The notes under the pieces were generated by a model that was not told where the DNA came from, made no database searches, and was given only the letters and a program-made list of their open reading frames with translations. Of a stretch of DNA of 64,000 nucleotides, positions 35,472 through 44,102 are shown piece by piece; the stretch's first letter is position 1, and each line of letters starts with the position of its first letter. Location: NCBI RefSeq assembly GCF_018130545.1, contig NZ_JAFCKF010000005.1, positions 620,001 to 684,000 on the forward strand, read 5' to 3'. Position numbers and translations under genes: made by a program. The stretch comes from Bradyrhizobium tropiciagri. GTDB lineage: Bacteria; Pseudomonadota; Alphaproteobacteria; Rhizobiales; Xanthobacteraceae.

Positions 35472-36314
35472 ATGCGCATCCATCATCTCAACACCGGCAC
35501 GATGTGCCCGATCGGCAAGCGGCTCGTGAACGGCAGCGGCAGCATCTTCCAGCGGGCGCGAATGGTCTGTCACTGCCTGTTGGTCGAGAGCAATCAGGGC
35601 CTCGTGCTGGTCGACACCGGCATCGGGCTCGACGACATCGGCAACCCGCCGCGGCTCGGGCGCAAATGGGTGCGGCAGACCACGCCGCGGCTCGATCCGG
35701 CCGAGACCGCTGTCCAGCAGGTGAAGGCGCTGGGTTTCTCGCCTGGTGATGTGCGGCACGTGCTGTTGACGCATCTCGATCGCGACCATGCCGGCGGCGT
35801 GCCGGACTTTCCGAAGGCCAAGGTGCATGTCCATCGCAAGGAATACGATATGGCTGTGATGCATCAGGTCGCACCGCCGGTGGGACGCTACATCACGGCG
35901 CAGTGGCAGCACGGCCCGGACTGGGCGTTCTACGGCGCTGATGGCGAGGACTGGTTCGGCTTCAAGGGCGTGCGCGCGCTCGGTGATCGCGAGCCGGACA
36001 TTCTGATGGTCCCGCTGCACGGCCACACGCTCGGCCATTGCGGCATCGCGGTGTGCGACAAGGGCAAGTGGCTGCTGCACGCCGGCGATGCCTATTTCCA
36101 TCACGCGCAGCTCGATGCAAGGCCGCGGATCCCGCTGGTGCTCGGCATGTTCCAGCGCAAGGCGGACATGGATCGCGCGACGCGGATCCAGAACCAGGAA
36201 CGGCTGCGGCAATTGAAGGCCGCACATGGCGCTGACGTCACGATCGTCAACAGCCACGATCCCGTCGACTACGAGACCTGCCGCTGCGGAAGGCACCTGG
36301 CATTAGCAAGCTAG
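35472..36314 (+). CDS. Metallo-beta-lactamase fold hydrolase (lactonase-like)
   Basis: A 280-residue protein of the AttM/AiiA-like MBL group. Metal ligands: THLDRDHAGG (HxxDxDH type, with Leu-Asp-Arg-Asp-His), PLHGHTLGHCG, LLHAGDAYFHH and a terminal NSHDP. This set is that of di-zinc hydrolases that open N-acyl homoserine lactone rings or related esters. No signal peptide. ATG 35472 is chosen because GGAGG (35461-35465) is 6 nt upstream; ATG 35436 has none. Quorum-quenching activity would need testing; the name lactonase is by fold and neighbour only. Confidence 0.88.
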   Translation: MRIHHLNTGTMCPIGKRLVNGSGSIFQRARMVCHCLLVESNQGLVLVDTGIGLDDIGNPPRLGRKWVRQTTPRLDPAETAVQQVKALGFSPGDVRHVLLTHLDRDHAGGVPDFPKAKVHVHRKEYDMAVMHQVAPPVGRYITAQWQHGPDWAFYGADGEDWFGFKGVRALGDREPDILMVPLHGHTLGHCGIAVCDKGKWLLHAGDAYFHHAQLDARPRIPLVLGMFQRKADMDRATRIQNQERLRQLKAAHGADVTIVNSHDPVDYETCRCGRHLALAS

Positions 36315-36934
36315 CGCTTGCGTGCTGCAGGTGGTGGTGTCGGAGTGGGCGGGGGTGGCGGCGGGGCTTCCTGCTTCGCTGCGACCGGCTCGGCCTGCAC
36401 CTTGCACGAGGAGGCGGCGAGCGAGGCTTGCGCCTGCGGCATCAGGCCGGGCTCCGGCGCCAGCGCCTTCAACAGGATCAGCCCGGTCGAGGTCGGCGAG
36501 TCGATGATCAGCCGGTCGGCCGCGGTGACTTCCTCGTCCTCGGGCAGATCGTTGTGCTGCGCCTCGGTCATCAGGTCGAGCTCGATCACCTTCTTGCCGG
36601 CGGAGCGGTCGTTGATCGCGTAATAGGCGACCTCGTTGCGGGTGTAGAACGACACCGAGGTGTAGGCTTGGCTGACCGGCACGGTCAGCTTGAGCGGCCC
36701 GGTGGAGAGATCGTAGCGGCAGATCGCCACCGCGAAGGCCGGATCCATCAGCGGCATCGGCGCGTGGCTCGGGTCGGCGAGCGGCAGCTGCGTCACCTCG
36801 TTGAGCTTGGTCATCGGTGTCAGCCGCGAATAGGCGTCCTGCGAGGCGATCCGCGGCAGCGCCAGCACGCTGACGAGATGCACCACGCCGCCGAGCAGCA
36901 CGCCTGCAAGGATGGTGAGCAGCACGCGGATCAT
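36311..36934 (-). CDS. DUF1254-type membrane protein (second half of a split pair)
   Basis: A 207-residue protein with a hydrophobic N-terminal segment (RVLLTILAGVLLGGVVHLVSV), then a domain with LMDPAFAVAICRYDLSTGPL, VPVSQAYTSVSFYTRNEV and YYAINDRSAG, and a Pro-rich C-terminal tail (PPPPPPTPTPPPAARKR). Its sequence matches the DUF1254 protein group. It overlaps the DUF1214 gene by 4 bp (ATGA, 36931-36934), so the two are coupled; elsewhere these domains occur in one polypeptide. Location is inner membrane/periplasm. Function unknown. Confidence 0.8.
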   Translation of the reverse strand: MIRVLLTILAGVLLGGVVHLVSVLALPRIASQDAYSRLTPMTKLNEVTQLPLADPSHAPMPLMDPAFAVAICRYDLSTGPLKLTVPVSQAYTSVSFYTRNEVAYYAINDRSAGKKVIELDLMTEAQHNDLPEDEEVTAADRLIIDSPTSTGLILLKALAPEPGLMPQAQASLAASSCKVQAEPVAAKQEAPPPPPPTPTPPPAARKR

Positions 36935-37509
36935 GGGCAGCCCGTCGTTGCGATCGAGGGCATCGGTGCGTCGCGCTGGGTGCGGGTCGCAACCCCAACC
37001 GGCGTGTCGTACAGCCGCAGCATCAGCGCGTAGCGCTCGATGCCGCCGGTCGGCAGCCAGTTGCCGGCGCGAGAGCGTGAGGCGATGTGGATCTCGAACG
37101 TGCCGTCGGAGGCGCGCATGATCTCCTGGCTGGTGAAGCCGTAGCGTTGCAGCGAATTGGCGACGAGGTGGCCCTTGCGGTCGAACAGGGTCAGCGTCCA
37201 GAACCGCGCCGCCGGGGTGACGCCGCTGACCACGATGTCGCAGCGGCCGTCGAGCGGCTTGTTCTTGTCGTCGGTGGTTGCCGAGAACGCGATGCCGTCG
37301 CCGGTGCCGATCGGCAGCTCGCCGCTGCGTGCGATGGTGGCACGCGAATAGGGATCGACGTCGGAGGTGCCGTTCTTCGGCCGCGCGGTCCAGGCGCCGA
37401 TCTTCAGCGTGCCGAGATCGGTGCCGCGCGTCGCAGTCGCATAGGTCAGACCGAGGCCGACAGCGGTGGCGATCACGAGAGCCAGCAAAGTGGTGAGGAG
37501 GAGCCGCAC
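36931..37509 (-). CDS. DUF1214-type membrane protein (first half of a split pair)
   Basis: A 192-residue protein starting at GTG 37509 (sequence VRLLLTTLLALVIATAVGLG), one TM helix or signal anchor. The periplasmic domain has GAWTARPKNGTSDVDPYSRA, IARSGELPIGTGDGIAFSAT, RFWTLTLFDRKGHLVANSLQ and a C-terminal beta sheet with YALMLRLYDTPVGV, matching DUF1214. The start overlaps the PBP1A stop, and a 4-bp overlap leads into the DUF1254 gene. Co-expression with a peptidoglycan synthase is notable but the link is unproven. Confidence 0.8.
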   Translation of the reverse strand: MRLLLTTLLALVIATAVGLGLTYATATRGTDLGTLKIGAWTARPKNGTSDVDPYSRATIARSGELPIGTGDGIAFSATTDDKNKPLDGRCDIVVSGVTPAARFWTLTLFDRKGHLVANSLQRYGFTSQEIMRASDGTFEIHIASRSRAGNWLPTGGIERYALMLRLYDTPVGVATRTQRDAPMPSIATTGCP

Positions 37510-37510
37510 G

Positions 37511-39796
37511 TCAGTTCTTGCGTGGCACTGCAGGTGTCGCGCCGTCCGCCCCGGCCGCGGCAACGTAATTTTCGGGGAACGCCAGCGCGCTCGAGGACTC
37601 CGCCTTGCCGGTCTTCGAGGGCTCGTTCAGCGTGGTCTTGCCGGCGGTCCTGGCGGCATCGTCGAGCAGCTTCTCGACCCGCACCAGGACATCCGCGCCG
37701 CGTTTGGTCAGCACCGGCGGCGGGCCGGGTTTGGTCTCCAGCACGCGCGGCGCCGCGTTGGCCTGGGCATTGGCCTGCGCCTGCGGCAGCTTCTGGCCCA
37801 TGCCGACGCCGGTGAGCTCGCGGACTTCCACGCCCTGATGCGCAGCAATCATGATGTCGTGCCAGGTCTGCGCCGGCAGCGAACCGCCGGTCATGCGGTT
37901 GGTCGGCGAATAGTCGTCATTGCCGTACCACACCGCACAGGTGAAGTTGCCGGTGTAGCCGACGAACCAGGCGTCGCGATAGGCGTTCGTGGTGCCGGTC
38001 TTGCCCGCGGTCGGAATGCCGTCGAGCGCGGCGCGGCGCGCGGTGCCTTCGCTGACCACGTGGCTCATCATGCCGGCCATGTCGGCGGCAATGTTCGGCG
38101 GGATCGCCTGCCGCGGCTTCGGACCGTCGCGGTCCCAACGCCAGACCAGATCGCCGGCGCCGGTGCGCACCTCGAGCACCGCATGCGGCGTCACCGCCTT
38201 GCCGCGGTTCGGGAAGGTCGCATAGGCGACCGCGTGCTCCAGCACGGTGACTTCGTCGGAGCCGATCGGCATCGACGGCGTATCGGGCAACGGCGCCGTC
38301 AGGCCAAAGCGCCGTGCGACCTCGACGATCGCGGCGCGGCCGAACTTGGCCGGATTGGGCGCCTTCGGCTGCAGCTTCTGGCCGATCGCAATCGACAGCT
38401 TCACCGGGATGACGTTGATCGAATTCGTGATCGCCTGCGTCAGCGTGATCAGGCCGGAATAGGAGTGGCCATAGTTCTGCGGGCACCAATTGCCGATGCA
38501 GACCGGACCATCGACGATCTTCGAATTGGGCGTGAAGCCGTTCAGCAGCGCCGTGGTGTAGACGTACGGCTTGAACGACGAACCGGGCTGGCGGTAGGCG
38601 TCAGTGGCGCGGTTGAACTGGCTCGATCCGTAGTCGCGTCCGCCGACCATGGCGCGAACGCCGCCGTCGAGATCGGATACCACGGTCGCGGCCTGGGTCG
38701 CGTGATAGTCGCGACCGAACTGGCGGAGCTGGTTCTCGATCGCTTCCTCGGCCGCGTGCTGCACGTTCATATCGATCGCGGTGCGGACCACGAAGACGCG
38801 CTCGGTGTAGGATTTCGGGAAGGTGTCGACCAGCTTGCGCATCTCGTCGAAGGCGTAGTCGAGATAGTAGTTCGGCGAATTCTCGTCGCGCCGGTCGACC
38901 GCGACCGCGGGATTGCGGCGGGCGCCGAACACCTGGCCCTCGGTCATGAAACCGGCGTCGACGAGGTTGTCGAGCACGACGTTGGCGCGGGCGCGCGCCG
39001 CGGGCAGGTTGATGTGCGGGGCGTATTTGGTCGGCGCCTTGAACAGGCCGGCGAGCATCGCGGCTTCCGCGAGGTTCACGTCGCGCACCGACTTGTTGAA
39101 GTAGAAGTGCGCGGCGCCGTCGACGCCGAAGGTGCCGCCGCCCATATAGGCGCGATCGAGATAGAGCTTCAGGATCTCGTTCTTGGTCAGCCGCGTCTCG
39201 AGCCAAATCGCAAGGAAGGCTTCCTTCACCTTGCGCTCGATGGTGCGCTCATTGTTCAGGAACAGGTTCTTGGCGAGCTGCTGGGTGATCGACGAACCGC
39301 CCTGGCGGACGCCGCCGGCCTGCGCGTTGGTAACGAGCGCGCGGGCGAGGCCCGGCACGTCGATGCCGAAATGGTCGTAGAAGCGGCGGTCTTCGGTGGC
39401 GAGCGTCGCCTTGATCAGATTGTCCGGAAAGTCTTCCAGCGGGATCGAGTCATTGTGCTTGATGCCGCGGCTGCCGATCGGGTTGCCATAACGGTCGAGG
39501 AACGTCACCGCGAGGTCGGACTTCTTCAGCCAGTCCTCGTCGGCGGTTTCGCGGAAAGCGGGGATCGCGAGCGTCAGCAGCAGGATCATGCCGCCGAGCC
39601 CAAGGGTTGCGGCTTCCGACAGCGGCTCGATGAACACCCAGCGCTTCCAGCGGCCGACATAGAAGCGGTCCATGAAGGTGGAATAGCGCTCGTAGAGCTC
39701 GCGCAGGCCCTTGCCCGACGAGAACAGCGTCGAGTCGATACGCGCATCGAGATCCAGGAAGAAATTCCGGACCTTCTGTTTCCAATGCGACGGCAT
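37511..39796 (-). CDS. mrcA: Penicillin-binding protein 1A, bifunctional transglycosylase/transpeptidase
   Basis: A 761-residue class A PBP that polymerises and crosslinks peptidoglycan. After a cytoplasmic segment and TM helix (LGLGGMILLLTLAIPAF), the GT51 domain has ATLATEDRRFYDHFGIDVPG, RQGGSSITQQLAKNLFL and KEAFLAIWLETRLTKNEIL. The transpeptidase domain has the SxxK nucleophile in PGSSFKPYVYT, SIN in ITNSINVIPVKL and KTG in AGKTGTTNAYRDAW. All catalytic motifs are intact. Start ATG 39796 (MPSHWKQKVRNFF); the frame runs about 50 codons further up without family match. It heads the run PBP1A-DUF1214-DUF1254. Confidence 0.96.
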   Translation of the reverse strand: MPSHWKQKVRNFFLDLDARIDSTLFSSGKGLRELYERYSTFMDRFYVGRWKRWVFIEPLSEAATLGLGGMILLLTLAIPAFRETADEDWLKKSDLAVTFLDRYGNPIGSRGIKHNDSIPLEDFPDNLIKATLATEDRRFYDHFGIDVPGLARALVTNAQAGGVRQGGSSITQQLAKNLFLNNERTIERKVKEAFLAIWLETRLTKNEILKLYLDRAYMGGGTFGVDGAAHFYFNKSVRDVNLAEAAMLAGLFKAPTKYAPHINLPAARARANVVLDNLVDAGFMTEGQVFGARRNPAVAVDRRDENSPNYYLDYAFDEMRKLVDTFPKSYTERVFVVRTAIDMNVQHAAEEAIENQLRQFGRDYHATQAATVVSDLDGGVRAMVGGRDYGSSQFNRATDAYRQPGSSFKPYVYTTALLNGFTPNSKIVDGPVCIGNWCPQNYGHSYSGLITLTQAITNSINVIPVKLSIAIGQKLQPKAPNPAKFGRAAIVEVARRFGLTAPLPDTPSMPIGSDEVTVLEHAVAYATFPNRGKAVTPHAVLEVRTGAGDLVWRWDRDGPKPRQAIPPNIAADMAGMMSHVVSEGTARRAALDGIPTAGKTGTTNAYRDAWFVGYTGNFTCAVWYGNDDYSPTNRMTGGSLPAQTWHDIMIAAHQGVEVRELTGVGMGQKLPQAQANAQANAAPRVLETKPGPPPVLTKRGADVLVRVEKLLDDAARTAGKTTLNEPSKTGKAESSSALAFPENYVAAAGADGATPAVPRKN

Positions 39797-40082
39797 GATC
39801 TGAAAGGACCGACCCTTGATCAGTTTGACAGCACTGCGGGCGCCCAAACGGGCACAGGCCAGCGTCTTGCTTCGATGTTGCGGCAATCCCAAGGCGCTTT
39901 TGCGTCGTTGGGGACTCGTTCCACGTTCTATCCGAGCGGCTGCCATAAACCAATGGCGCGGCTGATGAATTTAATGAAAGGCCTAACGCTGCCCACCGGC
40001 TTTTGCGACCCCGTAGGAGCACCCCCTTGCGGAGGCGGCGCCGGCGTCCCAAGAAAGAGCGGCACCGCCAATCAGGGATAGC

Positions 40083-40619
40083 ATGACCGCACCGCCCAAG
40101 CGCCCGTCGGACCAGGAGGGATTCTTCTGGAAAACCAAGACGTTGGAAGAGATGTCCAACGCCGAATGGGAGAGCCTGTGTGACGGCTGCGCCCGCTGTT
40201 GCCTCGAGAAGCTCGAGGACGAGGACACCGGGAAGATCTACTTCACCCACATCTCCTGCAAGCTGCTCGATTCGGGCCTGTGCACCTGCAAGGACTATGT
40301 GAACCGCTCCGACCAGGTGCCGGATTGCGTCCGTCTGACGCCGGAGAATGTCCGGACCCTGAACTGGCTGCCGCCGAGCTGCGGCTACCGGCTCGTGGCC
40401 GAGGGGCGGGACCTCTATTGGTGGCATCCGCTGATCTCGGGCGATCCCAACACCGTCCATGAAGCCGGGGTCTCGGTACGTGGTCGGGTCGAGGGCACCG
40501 AGATCGACGTCAACGACGCCGATCTCGAGGATCATATTGTGCGCTGGCCGGGTCTGCTGCCGAAGCGGGCACAATTGAAGAAGCGGCCGAAGGTGCTCGG
40601 CAAGCCGACCAAAGCGTGA
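40083..40619 (+). CDS. YcgN family cysteine-cluster protein (UPF0260)
   Basis: A 178-residue cytoplasmic protein. It carries the cysteine pattern of the YcgN family: [20 protein letters not shown] near residue 30, [20 protein letters not shown] near 58, then [10 protein letters not shown] and [20 protein letters not shown]. The many Cys residues suggest metal or Fe-S binding. Members are widespread and uncharacterised. Divergent from PBP1A. Confidence 0.93.
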   Translation: MTAPPKRPSDQEGFFWKTKTLEEMSNAEWESLCDGCARCCLEKLEDEDTGKIYFTHISCKLLDSGLCTCKDYVNRSDQVPDCVRLTPENVRTLNWLPPSCGYRLVAEGRDLYWWHPLISGDPNTVHEAGVSVRGRVEGTEIDVNDADLEDHIVRWPGLLPKRAQLKKRPKVLGKPTKA

Positions 40620-40778
40620 CGTCGCCGCCGCGTTCGCGATCACGTCATCGCGAGAACGCTGCCGCGGGATGCACCCATGCGCTGGGGTGCCTGCCTCAGC
40701 AGGCCATTGCTGCATAGAGTGCAAAGCAGAGAATGATTCCATCGCGGGACGCGCCCGCGCAGCAGCATTACGCCCCAA

Positions 40779-42374
40779 ATGAACAAGTATGAACGGCAGA
40801 GCCGTTTTCCTGCCGACCAATCGACGTTGCCTGACGACATTGCCGAAGAGCTGTCTCACCTTCCAAGCGAGGTGATCGAACTCAGCGACGCGCCGCCGCT
40901 GGCGCCGCCGGCAGCGCTCAATCCGGATGAAGTCCGCACCATCGTCATCAGCCTGATGCTGACGATGTTCCTGGCCGCGCTCGACCAGACCATTGTCGCG
41001 ACCGCGCTGCCGACGATCGGGCGCCAGTTTCACGACGTCACCAATCTCTCCTGGGTGATCACGGCCTATCTGCTCGCGTCCACCGCGGTGGCACCGGTGT
41101 TCGGCACGCTGAGCGACATCTATGGCCGCCGCGTCATGATCATCACTTCGCTGAGCCTGTTCGTCGTCGGCTCGGTGCTGTGCGCGATCGCGCCCAGCAT
41201 GACCATGCTGATCATTGCCCGCGGCCTGCAAGGGCTCGGCGGCGGCGGCATCATGCCCGTGGTCCAGACCGTGATCTCCGACGTGGTGACCCCGCGCGAG
41301 CGCGGCCGCTACCAGGCCTATTTCTCCAGCGTCTGGATGGCCGGTGGCATCCTCGGCCCGGTGGTCGGCGGCGTGTTCGCCGAGCACCTGCACTGGTCGA
41401 TGATTTTCTGGATCAACCTGCCGCTCGCAGCCGCCGCGCTGGCCCTGCTGCTGCCGAAGATGAGCAAGATCCCGGTGTTCCACCGCAAGCGCAAGGTCGA
41501 CTGGCTCGGCGGCGTGCTGCTGATGGCCTCGGCCGTGGTGCTGATGCTGGTGCTGACCTGGGGCGGCACGCGGCTGTCCTGGCTGTCGCCGACCATCACC
41601 GCGATGATCGGCACCTCGATCGCGCTCGCCGGCGCCTTCGTCTGGCATGCGCGCCGGGCCGATGAGCCGTTCCTGCCGTTGTCGCTGCTCGGCGGCTCCG
41701 TGGTGCCGTTCGCGATGGGCGCGGGCGGCTGTGCGCTCGGCGCCATGGTCGGGCTCACGGTGCACCTGCCGCTGTATTACGAGGTGGTCTATCACCTCAC
41801 CGCCAGCGAGGCCGGCCTTGCGCTGATCCCGCTCGCGGCGATCTCGACCTTTGGTGCGGCGATCGCCGGCCGGACCATGGCGAAGGCCAAGCACTACAAG
41901 CGCGTCGCCATCGTCGGCACCTCGGTGGCCGCGATCTGTGCCGTCGGCATGGCGGTGACGACGCTGCCGCTGTGGGGATTGTTGCTTCTGATGAGCGTGT
42001 TCGCGCTCGGGCTCGGCACTACGTTCCCGATCAGCGTGGTGTCATTGCAGAATTCGGTGGCGCGGCCGCAGGTCGGCACCGTGACCGGCGCGATGAACTT
42101 CTTCCGCGCCATGATGGCCTCGTTCACGGTCGCCGCCTTCACCACGATCCTGCTGATGACGCTCGGGACCGACATCTCGCTCGCCGGCGAGCATCACGCC
42201 GCCTCCGCCGGCACCGTCAGCGCGATCCCGATGGCCGACATGATCACCGCATTCCGCTATGTGTTCGGCGCCGCCGCCGTGCTGCTGACCACCGCGTCGA
42301 TCTGCATGATCACGATGGAAGAGCGCCCGCTCGCTGGCCCCGCCACGCGGCCGCCGGCCGAGATGGCGGAGTAG
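40779..42374 (+). CDS. MFS multidrug exporter, DHA2 (14-TM) family
   Basis: A 531-residue membrane transporter. A 50-residue cytoplasmic N-terminus precedes the first helix (VRTIVISLMLTMFLAALDQT). Landmarks: DQTIVATALPTIG after TM1, motif A-like GTLSDIYGRRVMI and motif C-type ARGLQGLGGGGIMPV, with fourteen hydrophobic segments overall, as in EmrB/QacA-type proton antiporters exporting drugs or toxic acids. Substrate unknown. No regulator adjacent. The end is followed by a palindromic repeat array that may terminate it. Confidence 0.93.
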   Translation: MNKYERQSRFPADQSTLPDDIAEELSHLPSEVIELSDAPPLAPPAALNPDEVRTIVISLMLTMFLAALDQTIVATALPTIGRQFHDVTNLSWVITAYLLASTAVAPVFGTLSDIYGRRVMIITSLSLFVVGSVLCAIAPSMTMLIIARGLQGLGGGGIMPVVQTVISDVVTPRERGRYQAYFSSVWMAGGILGPVVGGVFAEHLHWSMIFWINLPLAAAALALLLPKMSKIPVFHRKRKVDWLGGVLLMASAVVLMLVLTWGGTRLSWLSPTITAMIGTSIALAGAFVWHARRADEPFLPLSLLGGSVVPFAMGAGGCALGAMVGLTVHLPLYYEVVYHLTASEAGLALIPLAAISTFGAAIAGRTMAKAKHYKRVAIVGTSVAAICAVGMAVTTLPLWGLLLLMSVFALGLGTTFPISVVSLQNSVARPQVGTVTGAMNFFRAMMASFTVAAFTTILLMTLGTDISLAGEHHAASAGTVSAIPMADMITAFRYVFGAAAVLLTTASICMITMEERPLAGPATRPPAEMAE

Positions 42375-42395
42375 GGCAGTCGCCCCATACACCGC

Positions 42396-42537
42396 TGTCG
42401 TCCCGGCGAAGGCCGGGACCCATACCCCGCGGCGGATGTTGTGAATGGGACTCGTCGTTCCAACATCGCGCAACAATCAGCACCGTGGTTATGGGTCCCT
42501 GCTCCCGTGCGCAATTGCGCACTAGGCAGGGACGACA
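42396..42537. repeat. Dispersed palindromic repeat pair (BIME-like)
   Basis: Two units lie in inverted orientation. Unit 1: tgtcgtcccggc-gaa-ggccgggacccata (about 42396-42424), stem GTCCCGGC/GCCGGGAC. Unit 2 is the reverse, tatgggtccctgc ... gcagggacgaca (about 42490-42537), with stem GTCCCTGC (42495-42502)/GCAGGGAC (42526-42533) and the 16-bp palindrome GTGCGCAATTGCGCAC (42507-42522) inside. The outer ends tgtcgtccc and gggacgaca let the whole block fold. It sits between the MFS gene and the Liv promoter; a fragment is at 4841-4860. Confidence 0.75.
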
Positions 42538-42667
42538 CCGAGTTTGTTGCGCGGCCCGCGGCACCCCACCACTTTTATTCCCGCACTGCCTGATCTTTGT
42601 TCAGCCGCAAGCGACCGACCCACTACTTTAGTTGCCGTCCAAGCATGGCGATCTGCGCGCAGTTTCA

Positions 42668-42695
42668 CTTGCTGCGCATTTTGTCGCGGCTATAG
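42668..42695 (+). promoter_or_regulatory. Candidate sigma-70 promoter of the Liv operon
   Basis: CTTGCT (42668-42673), 16 bp, CTATAG (42690-42695). It is close to the alphaproteobacterial consensus CTTGAC-N17-CTATAT and about 60 bp before the first binding-protein gene, whose GTG is preceded by GAGGAGAG. Confidence 0.55.
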
Positions 42696-42751
42696 TCCGG
42701 CCCCAAGAGCTCGAAGCAGCCGAACAAAAACACAACGAGGAGAGAAACAGG

Positions 42752-44008
42752 GTGAAAAAGACTTCGCGACTGCCATTTCATGCGATGCAGCAATTCGCCG
42801 GAGCAGCCGCTTTGGGCCTTGTGGCGCTCGCGCCCGGTGGCGCGCAGGCCGCTGACACCCTCAAGATCGGCGTGATCGCCGAGGCACAGGCGATCGCCGG
42901 TGCGTCGATCCCGCAGGCCGCGCAGCTAGCCGCCGACGAGATCAACGCCAAGGGCGGCATCGACGGCCGCAAGATCGAGATCGTCTCCTACGACAATCAC
43001 TCATCCTCGGCGGATTCGGTGCGCGCATTCCAGCGCGCGGTCAACGAGGACAAGGTCAACGTCGTCATATCGAGCTACATCAGCGAAGTGGTGCTGGCGC
43101 TCGAGCCCTGGGCCTCGCGCCTGAAGACGCCGTTCGTGACGCCGGGTGCGGCTTCCAACGAGATCAGCAAGAGCGTCCACGCCGATTACGAGAAGAACAA
43201 GTACACCTTCCACGGCTATCTGACCTCGGCGGCGCTGGCGCTGTCGGTCTGCGACGCCGCCAAGGAACTCCTGGTCGATCAGAAGCACATGAAGACCGCG
43301 GTCATCATGAGCGAGGACGCAGCCTGGACCAAGCCGCTCGACGTCGGCTACGAGGAGTGCCTGCCCAAGATCGGGCTCAAGGTCGTCGACCATATCCGCT
43401 TCTCGCCCGACACCACCGACTTCACGCCGATCTTCAACAAGGTCGAAGCCGCCAAACCCGACGTGATCATCACCGGCATCTCGCATGTCGGCGTGCAGCC
43501 GACGGTGCAGTGGAAGAACCAGCAGGTGCCGATCCCGATGTTCGGCATTTCCTCGCAGGCCACCAACGAGACCTTCGGCAAGGATACCAACGACGCGGCC
43601 GAAGGCGTGCTGTATCAGGGCGTGTCGGGACCGAACGTCGCGGTGACGCCGAAGTCGGTGCCGTTCGCGGAAGACTTCAAGAAGCGCTACGGCAACTATC
43701 CGTCCTATGCCGGCTACACCGCCTATGACGAAGTCTACTACATCGCGGATGCGGTGAAGCGCGCCGGCTCGGTCGAGGCCGACAAGATGGTCGATGCGCT
43801 GGAGAAGACCGATTGGGAAGGCACCATCGGACGCGTCCAGTTCTACGGCAAGGATGATCCGTTCACCCATTCGATCAAGTACGGCAAGGGCCTGATCACC
43901 GGACTGATGCTGCAGTGGCAGGGCGGCAAGCAGGTCGCGGTCTGGCCCAAGGAGGTCGCCAAGAGCGAGCTCAAGTTCCCGAGCTTCATCAAGCTCACCA
44001 CCAACTGA
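42752..44008 (+). CDS. livJ: Branched-chain amino-acid-type ABC transporter, periplasmic binding protein (copy 1)
   Basis: A 418-residue secreted protein with a Sec signal peptide (hydrophobic QFAGAAALGLVALAPGG, cleavage after AQA). The mature part opens DTLKIGVIAEAQAIAGASIP and follows the LivJ/Leu-Ile-Val fold. Long runs are shared with the second copy at 47431 (IFNK preceded by RFSPDTTDFTP, and ISHVGVQPTVQWKNQQVPIP). GTG start at 42752 with GAGGAGAG just before. It is first in the Liv operon and followed by a strong hairpin. The liv name marks family only; ligand could be any amino acid, amide or aromatic acid. Confidence 0.93.
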   Translation: MKKTSRLPFHAMQQFAGAAALGLVALAPGGAQAADTLKIGVIAEAQAIAGASIPQAAQLAADEINAKGGIDGRKIEIVSYDNHSSSADSVRAFQRAVNEDKVNVVISSYISEVVLALEPWASRLKTPFVTPGAASNEISKSVHADYEKNKYTFHGYLTSAALALSVCDAAKELLVDQKHMKTAVIMSEDAAWTKPLDVGYEECLPKIGLKVVDHIRFSPDTTDFTPIFNKVEAAKPDVIITGISHVGVQPTVQWKNQQVPIPMFGISSQATNETFGKDTNDAAEGVLYQGVSGPNVAVTPKSVPFAEDFKKRYGNYPSYAGYTAYDEVYYIADAVKRAGSVEADKMVDALEKTDWEGTIGRVQFYGKDDPFTHSIKYGKGLITGLMLQWQGGKQVAVWPKEVAKSELKFPSFIKLTTN

Positions 44009-44017
44009 CTGATGACA

Positions 44018-44044
44018 ATGCTCCCGGGCCGGTCCCGGGAGCAT
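44018..44044 (+). other. Strong intercistronic hairpin between binding protein and permease
   Basis: ATGCTCCCGGG (44018-44028) pairs with CCCGGGAGCAT (44034-44044), loop CCGGT, a perfect 11-bp stem with no T-run. It lies 10 bp after the binding-protein stop and about 60 bp before the permease start. Hairpins here usually protect or partly terminate the upstream mRNA, giving more binding protein than membrane parts. Confidence 0.85.
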
Positions 44045-44102
44045 CCGCATTCAGTTCCGCGTCCTCCACAACAGGCAGCTCTGCTGCCGCGGCCGATATG
44101 AG

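Noticed and set aside
39450-41894. A very long minus-strand frame opposite PBP1A and the MFS gene
   Set aside because: It crosses known genes in both orientations, is His/Arg/Gln/Gly-rich and has no domain; a typical GC-driven open frame.
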